64,000 nt of DNA, from contig CM043966.1 of NCBI GenBank assembly GCA_014529385.2, positions 44,030,537-44,094,536 on the forward strand, written 5' to 3'. Below the pieces are notes generated by a model. It was not told where the DNA came from and ran no database searches. It was given only the letters and a program-made list of their open reading frames with translations. The position numbers were made by a program, and so were the translations under genes. Positions 47,865-57,724 of this stretch are shown here, piece after piece. The DNA comes from Adiantum capillus-veneris. Lineage: Eukaryota > Streptophyta > Polypodiopsida > Polypodiales > Pteridaceae. Position 1 is the stretch's first letter; the number at the start of each line of letters is the position of its first letter.

Positions 47865-48677
47865 CTATTGTCCTCTCCCCCAGTTTGTGCCACTTGTCCC
47901 CTGTCCTCTCCCCCGGTTTGTGCCACTCGTCCCTTGCCCTCTGCTTCGGTTGCTGCTACCTCTGCCTCTGGGGACGTTGGTCTCGGGCATCCTTTTACGT
48001 CGCTCGAAATCATGGGCCTCTTCCATGGCTTCCCATGCTTCTTGCACCTGTGAAGCTTCCCGCTGTTCTTGCTCATGCCGTCGACGTGCAGCCCATTCCT
48101 CTACTTCTGCAGCGTCCGCATAATATTGGTTTATTGCTTCTTGCATATTTCAAACTTCTTCTTGAGTCTGATTGTGACGTTGGGTCATTTCGTTAATGCG
48201 AGCCTCTTCGAACTCGTCAGCTCTCGCCGCTTCCTCTCTTGTGCGTCTGTTTACCGAGATTATAATATGCTGGATGGCCATTACAGAAAAATGTCGCACA
48301 TCGTTGTTGGTGTAGTTATGTAATCGAAGTTCCTGTAGAATCATGATACAGACATCTGTTGCTTCATACATACGTTGCAGCAAACAATAAAACAGCAGAT
48401 TACTTACGTTCGGTATATCCATAATTTGACTGATGAGCAACACGGCATTTAAACAGGTTCGCCAGCCATAGCTATAGTCATCAGTCTATATGGGCACGGT
48501 TACCCGTTCGTGCTTGACTACATTTCCTAGATCATGCTCTAACAAAAGATGCTCTACACAACATACAAGTTTTTTCGCGGCACTACATACATAACTTGAG
48601 TCAGCAACACATTCCAAAGAGACACTACACTGCTTTCCAAATGTACCCAAATGGACCTTACGTTTTTACACGACCAT
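47865..48677 (-). pseudogene. Element T: probable histone-fold (H2A-like) gene with long C-terminal tail
   Basis: From ATG 48677 the frame has a TAA at codon 4, then AAKKLVCCVEHLLLEHDL (possible alpha-1), HERVTVPI followed by a TAG, then LNAVLLISQIMDI (alpha-2). A 75-bp intron (GTAAGT...TCTACAG, about 48332-48406) preserves the frame into ELRLHNYTNNDVRHFSVMAI and QHIIISVNRR. This parallels H2A: ...ERV.AGAPVYLAAVLEYL...ELA.NAARDNKK.RI.PRHIQLAI. A charged coiled-coil tail (ARADEFEEARINEMTQRH) follows, then a TAG and a Gly/Arg-rich end (PRGRGSSNRSRGQGTSG). H2B is an alternative assignment. The call is weaker than for the H3 gene and leans on that neighbour. Confidence 0.4.
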
Positions 48678-49404
48678 GATACGCCCTGCTTTGCCCAGAG
48701 TTTGCATAGTAAACAATCTTAGCTTCCATGTCAAATAACATCAGACTCCAATGATCACTACAAAGACACCATCAAAGATGAGGAGAGATTCGCAATGCAA
48801 GATGTTTTTTACAAGGCAAGAAAATACTCATGATTGATTGTACGCAGTGACCAGAAAGCGCGCTAGATCAAATTTGACTCTGCTAAACCAGTTCATGAGA
48901 CTCAAAAAGGAATATGAGTTAATCTGTAGATAAGGCGATATTAGGGGATCTATTACGTATACTTTCTCTTGAACCTCAGGGGGCAGAAGCCAGACAGCGT
49001 GGCTAACATGAACAAAAGTCAAATATTAGACTTGAACACCAAGTGAGTCAATACCGAGCGAGTGGGGCAGCTATCGAATTCCATACGCCACTGATTCGCT
49101 TGGTATTGACCATTGTCTTGGCTGAAATAAAGAACTTGACAACAACCTTAAATACATGGTTCAATACCGAGCGAGTCAGCGGCGGATTCCAATTCCATAA
49201 ACAACTGACACGCTTGGTATTGACCCATGTCTTTAAGGTAGTGAACCATTATAAAGAAAAACTTGGCACCGGCCACAGAAACATGGGTCAATACCGAGCG
49301 AGTAGTACCAAAATTCAATTTCATTACCCACTCTCTCGCTTGGTATTGACCCATGTCTCAGTAGAGACCCATTTAATGAGCATAAGAATTAAAGAGAATG
49401 AGAA
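48678..49404. other. Spacer with hairpin cluster 1
   Basis: No gene is recognised. The right half holds three inverted-repeat hairpins (49045-49357). Confidence 0.5.
49045..49357. repeat. Element T hairpin cluster 1 (three inverted repeats)
   Basis: Arms of about 17-22 bp of type GTCAATACCGAGCGAGT / ATTCGCTTGGTATTGAC are separated by 30-35 nt. Hairpins are at 49046-49110, 49156-49228 and 49281-49357. The arm core ACCRAGCGARTA is shared with clusters 2-4 although the loops differ. Confidence 0.85.
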
Positions 49405-49971
49405 TTACCACAAAGCAACATTGACGACCTCATTTGTTGTGAGCGAGTCGATGAAATTGCGCATGCAAATGAAGTCTACTCTATCGAGGTTGGTAATGCA
49501 GGCCTTCTTTGACATTGCAGACGGCTGTATGTGCGCATGCAGAGGCGCGGAGCTCAACAAAATTCTCAACTCCTCTTCATTCTCCTCGTTGATTTGCTCT
49601 AAAATAATTGACTCATCCGATACGTTGGATGGCCCTTCTGATGAATAGCCTTGCGCTTCCCTTTCTTGAGCTGGCTCCCTGGCTGCCTCAGGCTCCGGAT
49701 CATTTTCCTTCAATATTGGTTGCTCCATAGATGCCTCAGGCTCTTGTCCCTCATCATCCACGGTGGGCTATGAATCCTCCATGACTTGCTCATTTTGGTG
49801 TCTAGCTGGATCCTTGATAACTATCTCTATTTCTTCCATGACTGCCTTGGGGTCCACTCTGGCTTGCTCTTGGCCCTCTGCGGCTATCTCAGCCTGCCCA
49901 TCTGTGTCGTTTCTCTCGACCCATGATCGGGTCCTTCTGCTGTTTGTTTCAGCCCTAGACGGCTCTGTCTG
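49405..49971 (-). pseudogene. Acidic C-terminal extension in frame with the H3-like gene
   Basis: Downstream of the H3-like stop (TGA at 49972-49974) the same frame remains open except for one TAG near 49768. It encodes an acidic, Glu-rich stretch (VDPKAVMEEIEIVIKDP, ENDPEPEAAREPAQERE, EQINEENEEELRILLS) ending VVNVALW at 49405. A CGA-to-TGA and a CAG-to-TAG change would explain both stops. It may be the original C-terminus of the histone-like protein or a separate gene. Confidence 0.45.
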
Positions 49972-50409
49972 TCATGCACGAGGATGGAGAGGGGGGATGT
50001 TGAGAATATCCATGGTTCTACTATCCCGGATTGGTACTGGCTGAAGCAGCCCATCGTAGCGGAAACGAAGCCTACGAAGAGTATCAAAATCCCGCGGCAT
50101 GATAGTGACCCGGTGTGCATGGGCAGCCAGGATATATCCATCGCTGAAGAATTCCACGAGGTAGTCCTCAACAATTTCTTGAAGGTAGAGGAGTGCACTG
50201 CTGGCCCATCGCATGCCGACTCTCCACTGCTCACAAATCTCCCGCACTACTCGCTGGAAAGGGAGACGTGGAATAGCAGGTTGAACGTGTAGTTCTATCC
50301 TACGCAGCTCTTGCAGTACACTTTTGTGCACCTCATATCGGAATCTTCTTGCTTGAGCATTCAAAGATTCACATGTTGCCCTCCTAGCGCAGACCTTAAC
50401 ACGAGGCAT
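49972..50409 (-). CDS. Divergent histone H3-like protein in Element T
   Basis: A 145-residue open frame starts at ATG 50409, two bases after a possible splice acceptor (tatttgtag). The N-terminus MPRVKVCARRATCES parallels the H3 tail, keeping the positions of R2, K4, A7, R8 and T11 while K9 is Arg. Most of the rest of the tail, including the K27 region, is missing. The core then follows H3 closely: ELRRIELH, IPRLPFQRVVREI (alpha-1), SSALLYLQEIVEDYLVEFF (alpha-2), AAHAHRVTIMPRDFDTLRR (loop 2, alpha-3), with the conserved His in HAHRVTIMP. The alpha-N segment is RFRYEVHKSVLQELRR. The divergence is greater than in canonical H3 and comparable to CenH3-type variants, but motif identity is unambiguous. 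It lies on the minus strand between two hairpin clusters. Confidence 0.85.
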   Translation of the reverse strand: MPRVKVCARRATCESLNAQARRFRYEVHKSVLQELRRIELHVQPAIPRLPFQRVVREICEQWRVGMRWASSALLYLQEIVEDYLVEFFSDGYILAAHAHRVTIMPRDFDTLRRLRFRYDGLLQPVPIRDSRTMDILNIPPLHPRA

Positions 50410-50477
50410 CTCTACAAATACAATAACACCAAAAGACAATTCATTTGTCAGCACAAGGGACTTCAGATTTAAGGAAA

Positions 50478-50790
50478 GGTCAGTACCAAGCGAAAAGATA
50501 GATAGGAAAGAGTTGCCTTGCCTTATTCGCTCGGTAGTGACCTCAGAAAATAGTAATGGTAGACATGACTTATATGTACTGAGGTCACTACCGAGCGAAT
50601 AGGTGCATAGGAAAGAGTTTGCCCTGCCTTATTCGCTCGGTAGTGACTTCTGAAATAGTAATAGCAGATATCACTTACATTTTTTGAGATCACTACCAGG
50701 CGAACAGGTTTGCAACCTCTGCAAAAAAATACCTTATTCGCTGAGTGGTGACCTCAGAAAAGTGTACAAGCAAGCGAATAGGTTTGCATC
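50478..50790. repeat. Element T hairpin cluster 2 (three inverted repeats and a half-site)
   Basis: Hairpins at 50478-50543, 50581-50649 and 50686-50755 have arms of the type AGGTCACTACCGAGCGAATA / TTATTCGCTCGGTAGTGACC. A lone half-site (aagcaagcgaatagg) is near 50771. The cluster lies upstream of the H3-like gene. Confidence 0.85.
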
Positions 50791-51074
50791 CGCTTATACA
50801 AAATAGCAGTGTGAAGGAGATCTTAAATCGATGTGGTTCTAACTGTCATGTCGTTCCCTCCGATCACCTCCCCTAATATCGGGGGGATGATACCATTGAT
50901 TCTCTCTCCCACGTCCACCTCTCATGAAACCTCATGGCAGTACCACCCTCTCATAAAACCTCATGCCCAGGCTCTGCTTTTTAGGCTTGTCTGAAAGTCT
51001 ATTTAAGAAGCAGTTGTTTCAGAACCTCCCTCAGGGTTTCGCAGAACAACTAAAAGAAGCTTAGGATAGTGGCG
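50791..51074. promoter_or_regulatory. Possible promoter region of orfB
   Basis: A gene-free stretch before the plus-strand gene at 51075. A TATTTAA box is near 51000, about 75 bp before the first ATG. This is positional inference only. Confidence 0.3.
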
Positions 51075-51548
51075 ATGCCTTTCCAAGCCCGCAGTGCCAG
51101 AAACACCGCATCCGGGCCCTCCTCATGAGGTCCCCCCTTGGCCCTCCCCCGATGTTACCTTTAGTGTTCTCGACCAACACAGCTCGGGAGTGGCTGCTGT
51201 CAACACGGGAGTCTATTCTCGAGGTAAGTTGCTGGTAATTCTTTGCTTTCTGCTCCCAATTTCCAATCTCCTAGTTTGAAGAGCTTACTTGCTAAATGCT
51301 CTGTGCAGGATGCTAGCCTGAAGCTGCAGCAAATGTTGATCGTCAGGCAGAGGGTCTCAATCCTTAAAAACTCTCTGGAAGTAAGAAGGCCTGAAGACAT
51401 GCAGCGATTGCTCGCCGAGAATGGCTCTATGGAGGCAATCATTAATTGGCTTCAGGAAATGAAGGATGAAGTGCTTGAGCTAGCCAATAAATATGAGGAG
51501 GCCATTAACTTTGCAAACATGCTTTGCGAAGAGATAAGCTGGCTGTGA
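51075..51548 (+). pseudogene. Element T orfB, two-exon coiled-coil protein
   Basis: Exon 1 ends at 51223 (...NTAREWLLSTRESILE) with donor GTAAGT; the acceptor TGTGCAG ends at 51308. Exon 2 (51309-51548) continues in phase: DASLKLQQMLIVRQRVSILK, EVRRPEDMQRLLAENG, KYEEAINFANMLCEEISWL. The predicted helices have heptad-like Leu spacing. The first ATG (51075, MPFQARSARNTASG) is in a different frame from the end of exon 1, so a frameshift lies between 51075 and about 51130, or the start is at a later ATG in the exon frame. No family is recognised. Confidence 0.45.
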
Positions 51549-51582
51549 ACCCTAAACCCCTAAACCCCTAAACCCTAAACCC
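51548..51582. repeat. Interstitial telomere-like repeat (telobox)
   Basis: Four to five CCCTAAA/CCCCTAAA units follow directly after the orfB stop codon. CCCTAAA is the plant telomere unit, and AAACCCTAA teloboxes are known binding motifs for plant TRB-type proteins. Confidence 0.8.
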
Positions 51583-51659
51583 GCCGGAAATTAATAGGCC
51601 ACTCTTTGTAAAGTCTGAAGTGTTTTCTAACTCAAATCCGGTGTTCAGTTGTAATTTTG

Positions 51660-52300
51660 TTTCTTTCTTATAAAATCAAAAGGCGTATTTTGCAAAAGAA
51701 AGCCCTAAATCCGCAACAAGCAGGGGTTACCTTCCCCTTACTTGCTTAACATTGACCTCTATACTAGCAGACATCACCTAACTTTTCTTTTGGTCAGTAC
51801 CAAGCGAATAGGGCCCTTCGGACCAGGTGACCTTACCGTATTCGCTTGGTACTGACCAACTACAGCAAATTAAAGGGCACGGGACCTAAATCAAAAGGCG
51901 TATTTGGCAAGGAAAACCCTAAATCCGCAACAAGCAGGGGTTACCTTCCCCTTATTTTTGCTTAGTATTGACCTCTGTACTAGAAGACATCACTTAAATT
52001 TTCTTTTGGTCAGGACCAAGCGAATAGGGCACTTTGGACTAAGTGACCTTACCTTACTCGCTTGGTACTGACCAACTACAGCAAATTATAGCGCACGGGA
52101 CTGAAATCAAAAGGCGTATTTGGCAAGGAAAATCCTAAATCCGCAACAAGCAGGGGTTACCTTTCCCTTATTTGCTTAGTATTGACCTCTGTACTAGCCG
52201 ACATCACTTAACTTTTCTTTTGGTCAGTACCAAGCGAATAGGGCTCTTCGGACTAAGTGACCTTACCTTAATCGCTTGGTACTGACCAACTACACAAAAT
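51660..52300. repeat. Element T hairpin cluster 3 in a ~215-bp tandem repeat
   Basis: Three head-to-tail units share phrases aaatcaaaaggcgtattt, aatccgcaacaagcaggggt and a hairpin. Arms are TGGTCAGTACCAAGCGAATA (51791-51810) and its perfect reverse complement (51839-51858), with further copies at 52007-52074 and 52221-52288 carrying one or two mismatches. Confidence 0.85.
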
Positions 52301-53470
52301 ACAAGTGCGCAGAAGGGTAGTAAGTAGCATACCTCTTCACTGTGTGTAGAGTTCCGCGTCGCCGAAGCACTGCAGAACAAGAGTAAAAGAAGGAGGATGC
52401 GCGAGAGTAAGAGGTGATGGAGTTTGCTTACCACGTGGCGTCGATGGGGGTAGAGTTAATTAGAATGATGCGCAGTAGAGGACGCGAAAAGAGGCAGAAT
52501 AGTTGAAACTTGAAATGTTTTGAGGAGAGGGTGACAACTTCACTTATCGATTGCGGTTGGTAAATTGTAGTGCTTACCTCGGGGAGGGTGACAACTTAGA
52601 ATGCTTACCTCGGGGAGGGTGACAACCTCACTTATGCGCAAGATTGTGGTTGGTAAATTGTACTGCATGGGAATCTGAGACCATTTAATACTGGTTGTCC
52701 TTGAGAGCGCAGCCCACGTGCCTTTTTGAGTGACCGTTAAGGGTCAGACAGATGCCAATCGCCCTTGCAGTCTCCATCTCCATCTCCATCTCGCACCTTC
52801 TGCCTGGCCAGCTCTCGTGCCTTTGCCTTTTCTGTGCCCTTCCCCTTGGCCAGCTCTTGTGATCCTGCGTTAAGAGTCAGACGCCGATCGCCCTTGCATT
52901 CGCCATCGCCTTTGCCTTTTCTACGCCTTTCCCCTTGGCCAGCTCTCGTGATCCTGCATTTAGAGTCAGATGACGATCGCCCTTGCATTCGCCATCGCCT
53001 TTGCATTTTTTGCACTCTTCCCCTCGCCCAACTCTCGTGATCCTATGTTGAGTGACCTCCGAGTCCTTTGCTGCCGTGTCACCATTGCCATCGCCCCCCT
53101 ACTGGTTCTTGCTGTCGGTGGCCTGCGACATCACCATCCAACTCGGCGCCATTGGATATTGCAGAGACAGGTTCTTTCTCCCTGCCTCTCCCCTTCCTGT
53201 GTGTTGTTAACTGTGTGCGCACCGAAGCCACTACGTTAGGGTAAAAACGCATGTATGGTTGGAATAATTACTCCTTATGTGGTGACCGTATCGCATTCAT
53301 GGTTGGAATAATTACTCCTTATGTGAACTATAAATTTATCACTGTCATGCAGCAGTCATGTGTAGCTACCCCTCTTGTAAATTATTTTTTGCTCTTCTAA
53401 TTTATTCACTCGCGCTTATGGTAAAAAAAAAAACATAATATGCTATGTTCTTATCCACCTATTCCGAATG
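52301..53470. other. Element T spacer with minisatellites
   Basis: No convincing gene. Repeats of a phrase containing cggggagggtgacaac lie at about 52525-52650. A minisatellite at about 52741-53055 has roughly 100-bp units around gatcgcccttgcattcgcca. Possible small minus-strand exons with GT-AG ends lie between 52324 and 52440, perhaps an untranslated leader; this is weak. Confidence 0.5.
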
Positions 53471-53476
53471 CCACAA

Positions 53477-53869
53477 GACATAACCAAGCGAATAGGACCC
53501 TTCGGAGATTCTTGGGGGCCCTACTGGCTTGGTAATGACTCAACTGACGTCACCACTTATGACATTAAAGCACGGGACATAACCCGTCGATATGACATTA
53601 GCGCACGGGACATAACCAAGCAAATAGAGTTCTTCGGAAATTCTTGGGAGCCCTACTCGCTTGGTTCTGACTCAACTAACGTCAACTCTTATGACTTTAG
53701 CACACGGGACAGAACCAAGAGAAGAGGGTCCTTCGGAAATTCTTGGGGACCCTACTCGCTTGGTTCTGACTCAACTAACGTCACCTCTTATGACATGAGC
53801 GCACGGGGTCGAACCAGGAAAAATAGGACATTGAGGGGTACTCGAGGCCCAAAATTCGCTTTGTTATGA
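53477..53869. repeat. Element T hairpin cluster 4 (three to four inverted repeats)
   Basis: Hairpins at 53477-53539, 53609-53670 and 53708-53770, and a degraded one to 53869, have arms of type GACATAACCAAGCGAATAG / CTACTCGCTTGGTTCTGAC. They form a tandem array of roughly 100-bp units. A 133-codon ORF across it is only the repeat translated. Confidence 0.75.
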
Positions 53870-53891
53870 CACCAAATAGTTTTGGCTTGCT

Positions 53892-55626
53892 TTTTCTTTC
53901 AGTCATGGGGATCATAGTCCTGGAGACAGACGTGAGCGAGGATACATGTGAAGAAAAACTAGTCACATTCTTATATAACGCCCGAGCTCATCACCGTGCA
54001 CCAGAACTATCAGGAATGTTCAATGCAGAGTTTTCTATACAAAGGATTATAGATTGCTCCTTTGAGTACCTACAAAACCATTTGCAATAGTATGAGGCAG
54101 TCACTTGTGACAATTCCATGACAGTTGATGGCATGAGATATGTGCACCCTGCCGACCTTGACCCTGACAAGAGTGCTTCAAGGAGACTGAATCGCTGTCT
54201 TGAAAAGTGTCCCTCCAATGCACTGCTTGTACAAGACAGGTGTATAAAGCACTTAAAAAGATGTCGCTTATTGGAATTCTACCATGGGTTTGCATGTTAC
54301 TTATACTTGCAGACGGATGGCGAGTCAGAGACTTTGCAGTCAACAACTTTCGGTAGTTGTCCATTGGCGCCGGAGGAAGAGGTAGAGGATGTGGAGGTGC
54401 AATTCAATCCAGAAGAAGAGCAGGAAGAGGTACTAAAGGAAACCTTTGATGCGGGATTAACTCTTGTTTCTCTTGCGGATGCGGCAATAGGGTGCAGGCA
54501 AGAAAGCCCAAGTATGGAAGCGACTTTGCCTCTAAATTGTGCTCCCAGCTTTGCTATGGCGGGCGACACCCACTATATTCTGCTCACAGATATCATGCAT
54601 GATCTCAATATACGGAAGGACTACTGCCTAGCGGCAATTGCAAGTTTTTGTGAGGCAAACATGGGGTTTGTGGACGATGATGCTGTGGACCAATATCTTA
54701 TTGCTGACACAGCTGTCCGTGACTCACAGTTCACTTCAGGGTCGCAACTGATTAAAGATACGTTCAATGAGGCGAAGTCCGGAGAGGCCGATTTGCCAAC
54801 AGATGACCAGTTTGAATTGACAACAAAACAACTCGGCTTGGAAAACATGGGTAGACATGTGGCACCAGAAGATCATGTAATGAATAGTCAGTCTATTCAC
54901 TTATGGGGGGGGGTCGATGCTGGAAATGGACGAGAATGAGATGGTAACTTTTGTCGAGCATTCATATAGTATTAGAGATGGCCGAGTGTATGACGATAGT
55001 TTCCTTAGAAGAGCGGGAGGCTCACGCCAAGGGCTTGTCACTGGAGTCCAAGGCAAGGATGCAGCGTTGTCTCACTACATCGGGCGTTTCAACCACAAAA
55101 AGGTTTGTAGAAACAATTCAAGTACTTGACAATTGTACTCATCTCACTTACGGCTAATAAATTGATTGCAATTATTATGTAGATCATAATATACCACAAA
55201 GAATATTCCGATGACAATGCAAAGTTCCCTCTGTTTGCAATGAAAGCTATTACAAGATTTTGTGGTGAGCACCCCCTCCCACTAAACGCAGAAAGAGTAA
55301 TTCTGATTGAAAAACAGTTTTCTCTACGTGTATTTGGCATTGTGTATGGGTGCCAGGCACTCAGAGCCCCATATTTCATGTCCTACACAGCTCAGGCTCA
55401 GGCTGCAGGGGTTGAAGACCCGAAAGGCTTAGATCCATACAATAAGCGGCTGTTTCTGAGGGAAAGAAGACGCATGATGCCCATAGGGATGCTGTCATCA
55501 ACAGAGGAACGAGATCTTCTACAGAGCTTGCACATCGAAGAGGTACAAAGTGAGGAGGAAGGAGGTGCATCGAAGAGGATAAAAACGACGGGGTCAGGTC
55601 CATCTTCTCCCGCTCCTGACTTGTGA
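53892..55626 (+). pseudogene. Element T orfC, large unrecognised gene
   Basis: The frame is open from a likely acceptor (tttttctttcag, near 53890) with MGIIVLETDVSEDTCEEKLV. It meets TAG at 54088 and continues (MTVDGMRYVHPADLDPDKSA, then an acidic stretch EEEVEDVEVQFNPEEEQEE) to a run of nine G at about 54905, where the frame shifts by one into MDENEMVTFVEHSYSIRDGR. An intron from about 55108 (GTTTGT...TTATGTAG) joins IIIYHKEYSDDNAKFPLFAM, YGCQALRAPYFMSYTAQAQ and a Ser/Glu-rich end (SKRIKTTGSGPSSPAPDL) with an NLS-like KRIK. About 560 residues in all. No domain is recognised; it converges with the transposase gene. Confidence 0.5.
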
Positions 55627-55764
55627 CCGGCGCCACCTCGCATGGCGCTCGGCCGCATTTGATGCTCCCCAAGCCATCTGTTTCTTCTCTTTGCGGATGT
55701 GTTGTAAAGACCGTGTAATTTTTGAACTCTTAAGAAGTTCCTTCTGCCTTGCTCTATGAATTAG

Positions 55765-57724
55765 TTATCTATAAGTCCATTGGTGTAACTCTAATAGGCT
55801 ATTGCCCTTTTCTTTTCCTCCCCCATGCCGAGTGTGCTTAAAATAACCTGTTCTTGCCATGTAGTGGGTTTTTTCCATGCCTTGTGTGGACCATATTGAT
55901 AGTGAACCGTATGTCTTGGCAAAATATGGACCATGGTTGAACAGTATGTGCTGCATTGAAATAAAACAAAATGGTCAGTTGAGTACAATTTAAAATTTTG
56001 TTTTGTATACGTAGAATGCCAACCTACCATATAATGTGTGATATGTTGCCCACCCCACCCTGTAAGGTAAGCCTTTTTCCAATCCAGCAAGGTTGCTTGA
56101 AATGATGTGAGCTTACTTTGGTCCCAAGAATGTTGGTCAAGGTAGTGTAAAATTTTATCTAGTGATTTCCACACGTTCGCTTTGTGATTCTGGATTGCCC
56201 CACCACCAGCATTGTCTTTAACCACTTTATGTAACTGTTTCCATTTGTTGAACAAGATTCTCCTTTCTTCTCTATCTGAATCTTTGAGGCTAAACCCAAG
56301 AAACCTTCTTGCCTTCACTCCGCCTATCGATGCTTTCCTTGGTACCTTGTACCGACTTTGAGACATCTTAGGGTCCTCTTCGATTTTGACATTGCCTCCA
56401 TGAAAACCAATGTCTGAGAGCACTCCCTCTAATGCTTTGATCACTCTTTTCGACTCACTCTCTGGCTTTAATGTCCATGCAAAACATATGTAGAAATGAA
56501 CCACCTTTTCAATTATTCGACAGAGTGCATGAAGTGTACAGATGTGAACTCTAATGAGAGGAATATCAAGCACTGGTTTAAAAGTTTTATCTTGAAGATG
56601 TCTGTTGGGAGCTCTAATCCATTGCACACTCTCAAGTGATTGTGCATCAGCCATGCAATATAAGCATGGATTTGCCACAGCTGCTCCGTGTGTTATGTTG
56701 TACATACACTTAAGAGTCTTTAAGTCACCTGCCATATGCCGTTCCACTGTGTAGTCGCCAAATCCTTCCACTGAAAGAACGGCTCCGTTTCTTTGTTCAC
56801 TGATGATAGAAGGAATTTGGGTTTGACTAAAAACCCAATCGAGGATTTCAAAATTTTCCTCATCAACCTGTAGTGAAAAATGAAAACACAAAATCAACAA
56901 CCAAATAATCAACATTTTTGTTATCAGAGATTGACCGAAGTATACCTGAAATGATCCTAGAGATAGAATGTTGTTTTCTGATTGCACGCTGAACTATCGT
57001 GGATCCTCTTTCGTTATTGATGGATCTAGAGCTCTATTCATGAGGGTAATGGTGACTCTCTCCAACTTCTTGTTCTTCAGGACCTTGCACTCGTCGAGCT
57101 TCAAAACAAACATGAGAACCCCACCGCACTCGTCTCGACTGATGTCAAAGAAGTGAACTGCATACCTTTGCAATGCTTCAAGATCAACGAAGAGGTTGTT
57201 GTGCTCGTTAAATTGTACCTCTCTGCCGCCCTTGCCTAAGAACGTTGCTTCAATATGGAATGGTGACCCAAGTTTCTCAAACACCTCATCGTTTACGTGA
57301 CGACGAACAGCCTTTACATGTGATGGCTTTGGCAACAATGATCCTCTCTGTAGTTTATTTTGAGATTTTTTAGCTAATGCTTTGAAGATTGCCCTGTATC
57401 CCATCTGCGAGATGCCACTCTCATCAAGTATTGCTTGCACTTCCATTGGTTCCAGCTGATTTTCGTTCATGAAGGAGGTAAGTAGCCTCCCTTTCAACTT
57501 ACGCAATTTTTTCTGAGTTATCATCTCTTCAACTACTTCTTTTGGAACTAGACGGCTGTAATGCACTCCGGCATTGAAGCCTGCACCGTTGAGTTTGGAT
57601 GCAGTGAAGACCTACCAAAAAAGCACAATGCGTTATAATCATGTATAGGAAAGTAAGTGTATCCACTTCTTAATGAAGCACATTGAAGAAACAAACTTCG
57701 AGTTACCTTAAAGTTCGTATTCAT
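55765..57724 (-). pseudogene. Element T transposase, DDE-like, four exons, one nonsense codon
   Basis: Exons fit at 57724-57707, 57611-56946, 56867-56028 and 55950-55765, with clean GT-AG introns and a continuous frame of about 569 codons. Landmarks: FHIEATFLGKGGREVQFNEH, MFVLKLDECKVL (candidate first Asp), HMAGDLKTLKCMYN (candidate second Asp), PCLYCM (CxxC after it), VHICTLHALCRIIEKVVHFY, and SIWSTQGMEKTHYMARTGY (candidate Glu). Asp, then Asp with a nearby Cys pair, then Glu in an all-helical insert is the layout of several eukaryotic DDE transposase superfamilies. I recall similar GDLK...CxxC...QGxEK proteins in cnidarian genomes but cannot name the family. A TAG after KEDPR (near 56994) replaces an expected Tyr. 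The gene ends 2.9 kb from the right TIR. Confidence 0.65.

Noticed and set aside
52204-52434. 76-codon minus-strand ORF with a signal-peptide-like hydrophobic start
   Set aside because: It overlaps a hairpin repeat, and its start coincides with a probable splice donor, so the hydrophobic stretch is more likely intron.
53468-53869. 133-codon ORF with repeated peptide units
   Set aside because: It is the translation of the tandem hairpin repeats of cluster 4; other clusters are not open in a matching frame.
49045-53869. CRISPR array
   Set aside because: Repeats are inverted hairpins of varying spacing in a eukaryotic transposon, with no uniform spacers or cas genes.
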